Of a stretch of DNA of 33,911 bases, positions 1 to 7,785 are shown in pieces. Source of the stretch: Pseudomonadota bacterium (lineage in GTDB: Bacteria; Pseudomonadota; Gammaproteobacteria; Burkholderiales; Burkholderiaceae_C); assembly GCA_022566735.1 (NCBI GenBank), contig JADFIG010000036.1, positions 1 to 33,911 of the forward strand, in the 5' to 3' direction. The notes under the pieces were generated by a model, which had not been told where the DNA came from, made no database searches, and saw nothing but the letters and a program-made list of their open reading frames with translations. Every line of letters starts with the position of its first letter. Position 1 is the first letter of the stretch. Made by a program: the position numbers and the translations under genes.

Positions 1-179
1 CCTGGCGCCTGGTCAAGTTCATCGACAACGGCATGCTCACCATGACCAAGTGCAACAAGTGCGGCGGCCACTTCGTCACCCACCCGCACGAGATCGCACG
101 CCACTTCACCTGCGGCCTGTGCAACCCACCCGCACGCGCCGGCAAGGGCCGCGCCGCCGGTTCGCTGCAGATGCACTGA
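1..179 (+). CDS. flhC: FlhC, flagellar master regulator subunit (3' end only)
   Basis: This is the C-terminal 58 residues of FlhC, read in the frame that starts WRLVKFIDNG and ends at the TGA at 177-179. The visible hallmark is the four-cysteine zinc cluster CNKCGG...CGLC, with the family-typical stretch HEIARHFTCGLCNPP between. FlhC forms the FlhD4C2 complex that activates class II flagellar promoters, including the gene for the flagellar sigma factor FliA. The start lies outside the window. The tail after the second CxxC is short and basic (RAGKGRAAG). Next downstream is motA, but a promoter and a terminator sit in between. Identification is firm although only the end of the gene is seen. 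Confidence 0.9.
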   Translation, partial: WRLVKFIDNGMLTMTKCNKCGGHFVTHPHEIARHFTCGLCNPPARAGKGRAAGSLQMH

Positions 180-259
180 GTTCATCCCAAGGTCGCCCAC
201 CCCGCGTGAAGTGCGCACGTTTTGCCGCACCCGCGCCCGCCAAGGCCGCCGCGCGCAAC

Positions 260-286
260 TCAAGTTCCGCCGCGCAGCGCCGAAGA
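260..286 (+). promoter_or_regulatory. Sigma-28 (FliA)-type promoter in the flhC-motA gap
   Basis: TCAAGTTC (260-267) and GCCGAAGA (279-286) are separated by exactly 11 nt. The flagellar sigma-28 consensus is TAAAGTTT-N11-GCCGATAA, so 12 of 16 positions match with the canonical spacing. The expected transcript start is around 293-295. It would be activated after FlhDC has induced fliA. Sequence evidence only; no expression data. Confidence 0.6.
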
Positions 287-293
287 CACGGGT

Positions 294-383
294 GAGCGTC
301 TTTTGGAAGGAAGGCGTTCTTGCTTGTCTCCTCCTGGCACCCAACAGTGCTTTCTCACGGACCCGGATCGGGTCCGTTTTTTT
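294..383 (+). ncRNA. Candidate FliA-dependent small RNA or attenuated motA leader
   Basis: A transcript from the sigma-28-type promoter at 260-286 would run about 90 nt before a strong intrinsic terminator at 357-383. No credible coding frame fills the interval. It holds a purine run GGAAGGAAGG (305-314) and a pyrimidine run TCTCCTCCTGG near 328-338. The latter looks like an anti-Shine-Dalgarno sequence of the kind used by base-pairing RNAs. In E. coli the sigma-28-dependent sRNA MotR comes from the same place, between flhC and motA. The alternative is that this is simply a motA leader with an attenuator. Confidence 0.45.
357..383 (+). terminator. Intrinsic terminator between flhC and motA
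   Basis: A perfect 9-bp stem, ACGGACCCG (357-365) with CGGGTCCGT (369-377), closes a 3-nt loop and is followed by T residues to 383. This is a textbook Rho-independent terminator. It separates flhDC, and any RNA started at 260-286, from motA. Confidence 0.9.
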
Positions 384-522
384 GCCTGCAAGGTGCCTGC
401 GGATTTTCCATCGGCTGAAAGCTGAGCCGGAATAGCGCCACCCCTGCGGCCTTGTTCACGGCTTTCATCGGGCCAGTCTGGCCGATGATCAGGCCATGAC
501 CCGAACTTGCACCTGATCCACC

Positions 523-1380
523 ATGTTCGTCGCAATCGGCTACATCGTCTGCCTGGGCTGCATCTTTGGCGCCTACATCATCCACGGGGGCAACATGGGC
601 GTGATCATCCACGCCATGCCCACGGAAATGATGGCCATCGGTGGCGGCGCCATCGGCGCCTTCCTGGTCAACAACCAGCCCAAGACCGTCAAGGCCGTGC
701 TGGGCCAGTTCGGGCCGCTGTTCAAGGGCTCCAAGTACACCAAGGACCGCTACATGGAGCTGATGGCCATGTTGTTCGAGATCCTGCAGAAGGTGCGCAA
801 GGAAGGCCTGATGTCCATCGAAAAGGACGTCGAGGATCCGCACAACTCCGCCCTGTTCAAGAAGTACCCCACGATGGGCCACGACCACCACGTCGTCGAG
901 TTCATCACCGACTACCTGCGCATGATGGTCTCGGGCAACCTCAACGCCCACGAGATCGAGACCCTCATGGACAACGAGATCGAGACCCACCACCACGAAG
1001 GCCATGGCGCCGTGGCGGCCGTGGCCCGCCTGGCCGGCGCCCTGCCCGCCTTCGGCATCGTGGCGGCCGTGCTGGGCGTGGTCAACACCATGGGCTCGGT
1101 GGGCCAGCCCCCGGCCGTGCTGGGCGGCATGATCGGCTCGGCCCTGGTCGGCACCTTCCTGGGCATCTTGCTGGCCTACGGCGTGGTGGAGCCTCTGGGC
1201 GGCCTGATGGAGCAGAAGCTCGACGAAGGCACCAAGGAATTCCAGGTCGTCAAGACCGTGCTGCTGGCGTCCATGCAGGGCTATGCCCCGCAGGTGGCCA
1301 TCGAGTTCGGCCGCAAGGTGCTGTACTCGACCGAGCGCCCGACCTTCGCCGAGCTCGAAGCCCACGTCAAGAAGAAGTAA
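523..1380 (+). CDS. motA: MotA, flagellar stator proton-channel subunit
   Basis: MotA pairs with MotB as the inner-membrane stator that couples proton flow to flagellar rotation. The 285-residue protein has four hydrophobic segments: two near the N-terminus (about 2-20 and 35-52) and two at about 172-190 and 200-222. The large cytoplasmic loop lies between the second and third. Two proline landmarks of the family are present in ALPAFGIV (Pro175) and GYAPQVAIEFGRK (Pro256), matching the functional prolines of E. coli MotA. The ATG at 523 gives the normal N-terminus (MFVAIGYIVCLG) but has no clear Shine-Dalgarno sequence. A histidine cluster (THHHEGHG, about 155-162) precedes the third membrane segment. 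motB follows after 18 nt, so the two are one transcription unit. No convincing motA promoter lies between the terminator at 383 and the start. Confidence 0.97.
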   Translation: MFVAIGYIVCLGCIFGAYIIHGGNMGVIIHAMPTEMMAIGGGAIGAFLVNNQPKTVKAVLGQFGPLFKGSKYTKDRYMELMAMLFEILQKVRKEGLMSIEKDVEDPHNSALFKKYPTMGHDHHVVEFITDYLRMMVSGNLNAHEIETLMDNEIETHHHEGHGAVAAVARLAGALPAFGIVAAVLGVVNTMGSVGQPPAVLGGMIGSALVGTFLGILLAYGVVEPLGGLMEQKLDEGTKEFQVVKTVLLASMQGYAPQVAIEFGRKVLYSTERPTFAELEAHVKKK

Positions 1381-1398
1381 GGACGCCCGGAGCAGACC

Positions 1399-2361
1399 AT
1401 GGCCGGTGATTCGAAGAAGGTCCAGCCGATCATCATCAAGCGCATCAAGAAGGGCGGCCACGCTGCCCACGGTGGTGCTTGGAAGATCGCGTATGCCGAC
1501 TTCGTGACCGCCATGATGGCCTTCTTCCTGCTGATGTGGCTGCTGGGCTCGACCACCGAGGGCGACAAGAAAGGCATCGCCGACTACTTCAACAGCCCGC
1601 TCAAGGTCGCCATGTTCGGCGGCAGCGGCGCAGGCGACGCCACCTCCATCCTCAAGGGCGGCGGCAACAACCTGTCCGAATCCACCGGGCAGATGAAGAA
1701 GGGCAAGACCGAGACCGCCGACGAGAAGCTGCGCAAGAAGGCCATGAAGGCCGAGCAGCTGCGCGCCGAGGCCGAGCGCCTGCGCGCGCTCAAGCAGAAG
1801 GTCGAGGAGGTGGTCGCCAACGACGAGCGCCTGGCCAAGTTCAAGTCGCAGATCCAGCTCGACCTGACGGCCGAGGGGCTGCGCATCCAGATCGTGGACG
1901 ACCAGAGCCGCCCGATGTTCGACAGCGGCTCGGCCGAGGTCAATGGCTACATGCGCGACATCCTGCGCGCCATCGGCCACGTGCTCGACGAGGTGCCCAA
2001 CCGCCTGACCATCGAGGGCCACACCGACGCCAAGGCCTTCAGCGCGGGCGAGCGCGGCTACAGCAACTGGGAGTTGTCGTCCGACCGCGCCAACGCCTCG
2101 CGGCGGGAGTTGATCACCGGCGGGCTCACCGGCGCCAAGGTGCTGCGCGTGCAGGGCCTGGCCGCCAGCATGCTCTTCGAAAAGGGCAACCCGGAGAGCC
2201 CCCTGAACCGCCGCATCAGCATCATCGTGATGAACCGCGAGGCCGAGGACCGCTTCTTCAGCGCCGCGCGGATCGAGTCGGGCGAAGACCCGGACAGCGA
2301 TGCCGACACCCCCGAGGTGCCCGACATCAAGCCCTCAAGACCGGGCCTCACAGGCCGATAA
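1399..2361 (+). CDS. motB: MotB, flagellar stator peptidoglycan-anchored subunit
   Basis: MotB anchors the stator to the cell wall and carries the proton-binding aspartate. The 320-residue protein has a basic cytoplasmic N-terminus (KKVQPIIIKRIKKGGH). A single membrane helix follows at about 33-50, with the essential Asp34 in YADFVTAMMAFFLLMWLLG. Next come a helical plug/linker region of about 100 residues rich in Lys, Glu and Ala, and an OmpA-like peptidoglycan-binding domain at about 170-295. That domain includes LTIEGHTDAKAF, WELSSDRANASRREL and NRRISIIVMN. The proton-type stator is inferred from the family. GGAGC upstream of the ATG serves as ribosome-binding site. The acidic C-terminal tail (GEDPDSDADTPEVPD) is variable in the family. 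Confidence 0.97.
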   Translation: MAGDSKKVQPIIIKRIKKGGHAAHGGAWKIAYADFVTAMMAFFLLMWLLGSTTEGDKKGIADYFNSPLKVAMFGGSGAGDATSILKGGGNNLSESTGQMKKGKTETADEKLRKKAMKAEQLRAEAERLRALKQKVEEVVANDERLAKFKSQIQLDLTAEGLRIQIVDDQSRPMFDSGSAEVNGYMRDILRAIGHVLDEVPNRLTIEGHTDAKAFSAGERGYSNWELSSDRANASRRELITGGLTGAKVLRVQGLAASMLFEKGNPESPLNRRISIIVMNREAEDRFFSAARIESGEDPDSDADTPEVPDIKPSRPGLTGR

Positions 2362-2415
2362 GCACTTGAGCAGCGGGCGCAGCAACACGCCCCACCGAAC
2401 GACAAAGGACGCGAC

Positions 2416-2814
2416 ATGAGCAACCCCGTGGACATGAAATTTCTCATCGTGGACGACTTCTCCACCATGCGCCGCATCGTGCGCGGTCTGCTCAAGGAGA
2501 GCGGCTACAACAACGCCGAAGAAGCCGAAGACGGTGCGGTGGCCCTGAACATGCTGAAGAACGGCAAGTTCGATTTCGTGGTCAGCGACATCAACATGCC
2601 CAACATGAACGGCTTCGAGCTGCTCAAGGCCATCAAGGCCGACGACGCCCTCAAGCACCTGCCCGTGCTGATGGTGACGGCCGAAGCCCGCAAGGAAGAC
2701 ATCGTGCTGGCCGCCCAGACCGGTGCCGCCGGCTACATCGTCAAGCCCTTCACCAAGGCCACCTTGGAAGAGAAGGTGCAGAAGATCATGCAAAAGCTGG
2801 CCGCCACGGCCTGA
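2416..2814 (+). CDS. cheY: CheY, chemotaxis response regulator
   Basis: CheY is the diffusible single-domain regulator that, when phosphorylated by CheA, binds the FliM switch and changes rotation direction. The 132 residues are one receiver domain. They show the acidic pair Asp13-Asp14 ([10 protein letters not shown]), the phospho-acceptor Asp58 ([10 protein letters not shown]), the switch residue Thr88 (VMVTAEA in this context LMVTAEA) and Lys110 (YIVKPF). No output domain follows. AAAGGA at about 2403-2408 is a good ribosome-binding site for the ATG. The gene is 54 nt after motB and 14 nt before cheZ. No cheA, cheW or methylation gene lies in between, unlike the larger chemotaxis operons of many relatives. 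Confidence 0.96.
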   Translation: MSNPVDMKFLIVDDFSTMRRIVRGLLKESGYNNAEEAEDGAVALNMLKNGKFDFVVSDINMPNMNGFELLKAIKADDALKHLPVLMVTAEARKEDIVLAAQTGAAGYIVKPFTKATLEEKVQKIMQKLAATA

Positions 2815-2828
2815 GACAGGGAGCAAGC

Positions 2829-3488
2829 ATGAAGGTCGACCTGCCCGACAACATGACGATGCCCGCGGCCTCGCCGGAGATCTTCCAGCAACTGGGCACG
2901 CTGACCCGCCAGCTGCACGACACCATGAACATGCTGGGTGTGCTGCCCGGCCTGAAGAACACGGTGGACGACCTGCCCGATGCGCGCAGCCGCCTGAACT
3001 ACATCGCCACCAAGACGGCCGACGCTGCCGAGAAGGTGCTCAACCTGGTGGACACGGCCAAGGCCGACCAGGAGCACATCGCCTCGGAAACGCGCAAGCT
3101 GGCCGCACTGATCACCGCCGACCCGGTCAAGGCCGTGGCCAGCGGCGCGGTCTTCAACTTCGTGCAGGACGTCGAGACCGTGACGCACCGCGTCGATGGC
3201 CACCTGACCGACATCATGATGGCCCAGGACTTCCACGACCTGACCGGCCAGGTGGTGGCCAAGGTGGTGCGCCTGGCCAATGACCTGGAAAACCAGCTCG
3301 TCAAGCTGCTGGTGCAGGCCGCGCCGCCGGAGCAGGCCCACAAGGTCGAAGCCGCCCTCACCCACGCCCATGCCGCGCCCGCTGGCGAGCCGGTGCTGGA
3401 AGGCCCGGTGGTCGATGGCGAAGGCCGCACCGACGTGGTGGCCAACCAGAGCGAGGTCGACGACCTGCTGGCCAGCCTGGGCTTCTGA
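2829..3488 (+). CDS. cheZ: CheZ, CheY-P phosphatase
   Basis: CheZ removes phosphate from CheY and so ends the tumble/reversal signal. The 219-residue protein is mostly helical. The catalytic segment IMMAQDFHDLTGQVV carries Asp137 and Gln141, corresponding to Asp143 and Gln147 of E. coli CheZ. The far C-terminus, QSEVDDLLASLGF, is the family's CheY-binding helix and is almost identical to the enterobacterial version. A flexible linker rich in Ala, Pro and Gly (about 165-205) separates the two. GGGAGC precedes the ATG. A terminator lies directly after the gene, so the motAB-cheYZ unit ends here. Confidence 0.96.
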   Translation: MKVDLPDNMTMPAASPEIFQQLGTLTRQLHDTMNMLGVLPGLKNTVDDLPDARSRLNYIATKTADAAEKVLNLVDTAKADQEHIASETRKLAALITADPVKAVASGAVFNFVQDVETVTHRVDGHLTDIMMAQDFHDLTGQVVAKVVRLANDLENQLVKLLVQAAPPEQAHKVEAALTHAHAAPAGEPVLEGPVVDGEGRTDVVANQSEVDDLLASLGF

Positions 3489-3510
3489 GCCCCGCTCACC
3501 CCACCCGACC

Positions 3511-3536
3511 AGCCAGGCCCTGCGCCTGGCTTTTTT
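3511..3536 (+). terminator. Intrinsic terminator after cheZ
   Basis: AGCCAGGC (3511-3518) pairs with GCCTGGCT (3524-3531) around a 5-nt loop, followed by T residues to 3536. It ends the + strand unit, and the convergent algR-like gene begins its 3' end 26 nt further on. Confidence 0.85.
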
Positions 3537-3561
3537 CATGGCCCGGCGCCCGCGTGCCTGC

Positions 3562-4383
3562 TCACTGTGGCTGGGCCATGGCCTCGCGCACCGCGCTGAC
3601 CTGCCGTCGCGACACCGCCAGCCACTCCAGCGTGGGCAGCACCTGGACGGCCCAGGCCTCGCCGCCATCGGGGTCGTCGGCGCGGCGCTCCAGGGCCTTC
3701 ATGGCCTGGCGCGAGACCAGCGCGTTGCGGTGCACGCGGATGAAGCGCGCGCCCACCCGCCCTTCGAGCTCGGTCAGCGGGTCGTCGATGACGCGGCTGT
3801 CGCTGGCGGTGCGCAGCAGCACGGCCTTCTGCTCGGCCTTGAAGTAGAGGATGTCGGCCAGCGGGATGCGCTCGATGCGGCCGCGCTCCTGCACCACCAG
3901 CACCTCCCGGTCGTCTTCGCGATCGGACTCGCGCACCTCCAGCGCAGGCAGCAGGGCCGCGCGCAGGCGCTGCACACGCTCCAGCGAGGCGTTCAGGCGC
4001 TCCAGGCGCACGGGCTTGGTGAGGTAGTCGGCCGCGGCCAGGTCGAAGGCGCGCAAGGCGTGCTCGGCGTGGGCCGTGACGAACACCACCGCGGGCGGTC
4101 GCCGCAGCTCGCGCAGGCGGGCGGCCAGCACCATGCCGTCGAGGCCGGGCATCTGGATGTCCAGCACGACCAGGTCCGGCCCCTGGCCGCTGCGGTCCAG
4201 CTCCTGCAGGTGCAGCAGGGCTGTCACCGACTCGCCGAACTCCGCGCGCACCTCGTTGGGCACGGCCGCCTGCGCCAGCAGCGAGCGGATGCGCATGCGC
4301 GCCAGGGGCTCGTCGTCGACGACGACGACCGACAGGGGGGTGACAGGGGTGTTCATGGCGGGGAGGTCAGGCAGAGGGATCAT
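3562..4383 (-). CDS. algR: AlgR-like LytTR response regulator
   Basis: This is a 273-residue two-domain regulator. A receiver domain (about 17-135) has the acidic pair in VVVVDDEPLAR, phospho-acceptor Asp75 (LVVLDIQMPG), VTAHAE, and Lys in YLTKPV. A LytTR DNA-binding domain (about 160-265) has the typical segments ILYFKAEQKAVLLRT, ARFIRVHRNALVSR and WLAVSRRQ. The ATG at 4383 overlaps the stop of the sensor kinase gene by ATGA, so the two are translationally coupled. A second ATG at 4356 (MNTPVTPLS) is also possible. The partner kinase and adjacent argH match the argH-algZ-algR neighbourhood of Pseudomonas, where AlgR controls twitching motility genes. The symbol rests on domain type plus that synteny. 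Confidence 0.85.
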   Translation of the reverse strand: MIPLPDLPAMNTPVTPLSVVVVDDEPLARMRIRSLLAQAAVPNEVRAEFGESVTALLHLQELDRSGQGPDLVVLDIQMPGLDGMVLAARLRELRRPPAVVFVTAHAEHALRAFDLAAADYLTKPVRLERLNASLERVQRLRAALLPALEVRESDREDDREVLVVQERGRIERIPLADILYFKAEQKAVLLRTASDSRVIDDPLTELEGRVGARFIRVHRNALVSRQAMKALERRADDPDGGEAWAVQVLPTLEWLAVSRRQVSAVREAMAQPQ

Positions 4384-5573
4384 GCCCCACGCACGGCCTG
4401 CGGCAGCGGCACGGCGATGCGCACCACGTAGACCGGCGGCTGGCGCCCGGCGTCGGCGCTGGCGGACGCGCGCTGCAGGCCGGCATCGAAATCGGCCTCG
4501 ACATCGTGCATCAGCCTGAGGCGCTGGCGCACATTGCGCAAGGCGATGCCATGGCCCGCCGTCGCCTGCGAGGGCCCCTGGCTGGGCACGGAGTTGCTCA
4601 CCGTCAGAACGGCGCGGCCGCCCTGCACCCTGGTGCGCACCACGATCCAGCCGCCCAGCGGGTTGGCCTCGATGCCGTGGCGCACGGCGTTTTCCACCAG
4701 CGGCTGCAGGATCAGCGCCGGCACCTCGGCCTGGGCCGCGGCCTCGTCGAGCTCCCAGCGCACGGTGACGCGGTCACCGAAACGCAGCTGCTCGATGCCC
4801 AGGTAGCGGCGCGCCAGGTCGATCTCCTCGGCCAGGGTCGAGCGCAGCGAGGGCGAAGACAGCGCCTGGCGGAACAGCTCGGCGAGGTCCTCCAGCACGG
4901 CCTCGGCACGCTGCGGGTCGATCTGCACCAGCGCGATCGCCGTGTTGAGCGTGTTGAAGAGGAAGTGCGGCCGGATGCGTGCCTGCAGCTCGGCCAGGCG
5001 CGCCGCGGCATGCGCCGGCAACTGGCTGTGGGCGCGGTGCTTGAGCCAGGCCAGGCCCACCGCGGCCAGGGCCGCCCCCGTCAGCATGGGGGGCACCATC
5101 GGCCAGCCAGCCCAGGTCCGCGCACCGCCCACCCACTGGTCCAGCCAGGCCTGCTCCCACTGCGCCAGCGCCCCCACCGCCACCCCCAGGGCCACGGCGA
5201 ACGCCCATTGCCAGGCGGCCCGTCGGCGCGACAGCCAGCGGCTGGCAGCGCAGGCCAGCACCAGCCACAGCAGGCTGGCCGGCAGCGACACCACCGCCGA
5301 CTGCACCCAGCGCGACAGCGCATCGGCCGGCCCCTGCGCCCCGAAAGACAGCCCCAGGCCCACCACCAGCTGCACGCCCAGCACCACGCGCAGCACCACC
5401 CCGACGTGGCAGACGTCCAGCGCGGCCCCTGCCGAGTGCGCCCCCGCCTGCCCCCCCGGCGACCCCGGCGGGTTCAGCGCAAACTGGGTCGACACCGCCC
5501 AGGCCGCCGGGCCCGGGGCCTCGGACAAAGGCGCGGCAGGTGACGGATGGTCGGCAGGGTCCTTAAAATCCAT
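4380..5573 (-). CDS. algZ: AlgZ/FimS-like membrane sensor histidine kinase
   Basis: This is a 397-residue sensor kinase of the LytS/AlgZ class. Four hydrophobic segments (about 55-78, 92-112, 121-139 and 158-176) make up the membrane sensor. The His_kinase region follows with the class-specific H-box [12 protein letters not shown] (His203), the N-box [20 protein letters not shown] (Asn295), and a glycine box [13 protein letters not shown]. The start at 5573 ([10 protein letters not shown]) is chosen because any longer reading would run into argH, which starts divergently at 5605. It forms a pair with the downstream LytTR regulator through an ATGA overlap. The signal sensed cannot be told from sequence. 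Relatives control type IV pili and exopolysaccharide. Confidence 0.85.
   Translation of the reverse strand: MDFKDPADHPSPAAPLSEAPGPAAWAVSTQFALNPPGSPGGQAGAHSAGAALDVCHVGVVLRVVLGVQLVVGLGLSFGAQGPADALSRWVQSAVVSLPASLLWLVLACAASRWLSRRRAAWQWAFAVALGVAVGALAQWEQAWLDQWVGGARTWAGWPMVPPMLTGAALAAVGLAWLKHRAHSQLPAHAAARLAELQARIRPHFLFNTLNTAIALVQIDPQRAEAVLEDLAELFRQALSSPSLRSTLAEEIDLARRYLGIEQLRFGDRVTVRWELDEAAAQAEVPALILQPLVENAVRHGIEANPLGGWIVVRTRVQGGRAVLTVSNSVPSQGPSQATAGHGIALRNVRQRLRLMHDVEADFDAGLQRASASADAGRQPPVYVVRIAVPLPQAVRGA
5540..5569 (+). promoter_or_regulatory. Possible sigma-70 promoter for argH
   Basis: TAAAAT (5564-5569) is a good -10 box, with GTGACG (5540-5545) as a modest -35 at 18 nt. The start would be near 5576, leaving a leader of about 28 nt. 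The site lies inside the first codons of the divergent kinase gene. Confidence 0.45.
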
Positions 5574-5604
5574 GGTTTGCACATTCTGCTTCAAGCGCCC
5601 CGTC

Positions 5605-7002
5605 ATGAGCACCAACCAACTCGACAAGAAGTCCCAGGCCTGGTCGGCCCTGTTTTCTGAGCCCATGAGCGAGCTGGTCAAGCGCTACACCGCCAGCGTG
5701 TTCTTCGACAAGCGCCTGTGGAAGGCCGACATCCAGGGCTCGCTGGCCCACGCCGAGATGCTGCAGGTCCAGGGCCTCATCTCCGCCGCCGACTTCGCCG
5801 CCATCCAGAAAGGCATGACCCAGATCACCGACGAGATCGCATCCGGCCAGTTCGAGTGGAAGCTCGACCTCGAAGACGTGCACCTCAACATCGAGGCCCG
5901 CCTGACCCAACTGGTGGGCGACGCCGGCAAGCGCCTGCACACCGGCCGCTCGCGCAACGACCAGGTCGCCACCGACGTGCGCCTGTGGCTGCGCGGCGAG
6001 GTCGACGAGATCGGCGTGCTGCTGACCGAGCTGCAAAAAGCCCTGGTCGACGTGGCCGAGCAGAACGCCGACGTGATCCTGCCCGGCTTCACCCACCTGC
6101 AGGTCGCCCAGCCCGTGGCCTTCGGTCACCACCTGCTGGCCTACGTGGAAATGTTCGCGCGTGACGCCGAGCGCATGGTCGACCTGCGCCGCCGCATCAA
6201 CCGCCTGCCGCTGGGCTCGGCCGCGCTGGCCGGCACCAGCTACCCGCTGGACCGCGAACGCGTCGCCCGCACGCTGGGCTTCGAAGGCGTCAGCCAGAAC
6301 AGCCTGGACGCCGTGAGCGACCGCGACTTCGCCATCGAGTTCACCGCCGCGGCCTCGCTCTTGATGGTGCACGTCTCGCGCCTGAGCGAAGAACTCATCC
6401 TGTGGATGAGCCAGAGCTTCGGCTTCATCGACCTGGCCGACCGCTTCTGCACGGGCTCGTCGATCATGCCGCAGAAGAAGAACCCCGACGTGCCCGAACT
6501 GGCGCGCGGCAAGACCGGCCGCGTGGTCGGCCACCTGATGGGCCTGATCACCCTGATGAAGGGCCAGCCCCTGGCCTACAACAAGGACAACCAGGAAGAC
6601 AAGGAGCCCTTGTTCGACACGGTGGACACCTTGAAGGACACCCTGCGCATCTTCGCCGAGATGGCCGCCGGCATCACCGTCAAGCCCGAAGCCATGGAGC
6701 GCGCCGCCAGGAAAGGCTACGCCACCGCCACCGACCTGGCCGACTACCTGGTCAAGAAGGGCCTGCCCTTCCGCGATGCGCACGAAGTGGTGGCGCACGC
6801 GGTCAAGGACGCCATCGCCGCCGGCGTGGACCTGTCCGAGCTGCCGCTGGACAAGCTCAAGGCCTACAACCCCGCCATCGAGCAGGACGTGTACGAGGTG
6901 CTGAGCCTGCGCGGCTCGCTCAACGCCCGCAACCTGCTGGGCGGCACGGCCCCGGCCCAGGTGCGCGCCCAGGTGGCCCGCCACCGCGCCCGCCTGGCCT
7001 GA
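5605..7002 (+). CDS. argH: ArgH, argininosuccinate lyase
   Basis: ArgH catalyses the last step of arginine synthesis, splitting argininosuccinate into arginine and fumarate in the cytoplasm. The 465-residue protein matches the usual family length. It shows the fumarase/aspartase superfamily signature [12 protein letters not shown], with the catalytic serine loop at residues 285-286. It also has the substrate-binding segments [12 protein letters not shown] and [11 protein letters not shown]. The frame is open well upstream, but the start at 5605 ([13 protein letters not shown]) is the one that fits the family. There is no obvious ribosome-binding site. It is divergent from the AlgZ-like kinase. 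A short perfect inverted repeat, GCAGCAC/GTGCTGC at 7004-7018, follows the stop without a T-run. Confidence 0.97.
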   Translation: MSTNQLDKKSQAWSALFSEPMSELVKRYTASVFFDKRLWKADIQGSLAHAEMLQVQGLISAADFAAIQKGMTQITDEIASGQFEWKLDLEDVHLNIEARLTQLVGDAGKRLHTGRSRNDQVATDVRLWLRGEVDEIGVLLTELQKALVDVAEQNADVILPGFTHLQVAQPVAFGHHLLAYVEMFARDAERMVDLRRRINRLPLGSAALAGTSYPLDRERVARTLGFEGVSQNSLDAVSDRDFAIEFTAAASLLMVHVSRLSEELILWMSQSFGFIDLADRFCTGSSIMPQKKNPDVPELARGKTGRVVGHLMGLITLMKGQPLAYNKDNQEDKEPLFDTVDTLKDTLRIFAEMAAGITVKPEAMERAARKGYATATDLADYLVKKGLPFRDAHEVVAHAVKDAIAAGVDLSELPLDKLKAYNPAIEQDVYEVLSLRGSLNARNLLGGTAPAQVRAQVARHRARLA

Positions 7003-7069
7003 AGCAGCACGGTGCTGCCCGCACGGCCCCCCCCGGCCCCGGGGTGGCCCCCCAGGGCAGCGGACACCT

Positions 7070-7112
7070 TTTGCGCTGGCGCAAATCCCCACGGCCGCGA
7101 AGCCTCTACCCT
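7070..7112 (+). promoter_or_regulatory. FNR/CRP-type palindrome and -10 box ahead of the hemerythrin gene
   Basis: TTTGCGC-TG-GCGCAAA (7070-7085) is a perfect 16-bp palindrome containing the TTGNN-N4-NNCAA pattern of CRP/FNR-family sites. TACCCT (7107-7112) fits a -10 box. With a start at 7119 the palindrome is centred at -41.5, the class II activator position, and the mRNA would begin within a nucleotide of the ATG. Confidence 0.5.
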
Positions 7113-7119
7113 CGCGGCC

Positions 7120-7764
7120 ATGAATGCTGTCACCACGTCCACATCACCTGAGCCCGCCGCGGCCGAGCCGGCGGTGCCCGCCCAGTTCACCACCCCGGTG
7201 CCGCCTGGGCTGGCCTGGTCGGACGCGTTGAACCTGTCCATGCCCGTCATGGACCAGACGCACGTGGCGTTCGTGGACCTGCTCGCCCAGGTGCAGACGG
7301 CCGAAGACGCCGACCTGGTGGGCCGCTGGCAGACCCTGGTCGAGCACACCGAAGACCATTTCGGCCAGGAAGACCGCTGGATGGCGGCCACCGGCTTCGC
7401 CCCGGGCAGCTGCCACATGACGCAGCACGCCGTGGTGCTCAAGGTGCTGCGCGAGGGGCTGCAACTGGGCCAGCAAGGCCAGTTCTGGCCCATCCGCCAG
7501 ATGGCGCACGAGCTGACCCTCTGGTTCCCGCACCACGCCCAGACCATGGACGCAGGCCTGGCCCTGCACCTCAAGAGCGTGGGTTACGACCCCGTCACGG
7601 GCCAGCTGGCCCAACCCGAAGCCTTGCCGGAACAGGCCATCAGCGGCTGTGGCGGGGCTTGCAGTTCAAGCGATCAGAACCACGACAAGCCAGGGAGTGC
7701 GGACGCTTCGGCGGACGCAGCGAGCGAGGCAGAGGAAGTGCAAGCTGTGGGGGGTGCGGCCTGA
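7120..7764 (+). CDS. Bacteriohemerythrin
   Basis: This 214-residue protein has a hemerythrin domain at about 32-158. All seven canonical di-iron ligands can be placed with correct spacing: His48 (DQTHVAF), His80 and Glu84 (HFGQE), His99 and His103 (HMTQH), and His139 and Asp144 (HHAQTMD). Such proteins bind oxygen reversibly and serve as O2 carriers, stores or sensors in microaerobic bacteria. The tail after residue 160 is unusual: a short Cys-containing stretch (SGCGGACSSSD) then a low-complexity acidic Ala/Glu/Asp/Ser run, function unknown. The start at 7120 is chosen because the domain boundary and the promoter geometry agree there, and no Shine-Dalgarno sequence is present. It converges with dxs, leaving only 21 nt. 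Confidence 0.88.
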   Translation: MNAVTTSTSPEPAAAEPAVPAQFTTPVPPGLAWSDALNLSMPVMDQTHVAFVDLLAQVQTAEDADLVGRWQTLVEHTEDHFGQEDRWMAATGFAPGSCHMTQHAVVLKVLREGLQLGQQGQFWPIRQMAHELTLWFPHHAQTMDAGLALHLKSVGYDPVTGQLAQPEALPEQAISGCGGACSSSDQNHDKPGSADASADAASEAEEVQAVGGAA

Positions 7765-7785
7765 CGCAAAGGACAGATCGGAGCC

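Noticed and set aside
481..488. GCCGATGA just upstream of motA as a sigma-28 -10 box
   Set aside because: The -10 match is good, but the sequence 11 nt upstream (CTTTCATC) does not resemble TAAAGTTT.
355..2022. Long minus-strand open frame of 555 codons across motA and motB
   Set aside because: It is antisense to two well-identified genes, is dominated by His, Gly, Leu and Ala, and shows no recognisable motif. High-GC genes commonly produce such shadows; the same applies to the long + frames over dxs and pilY1.
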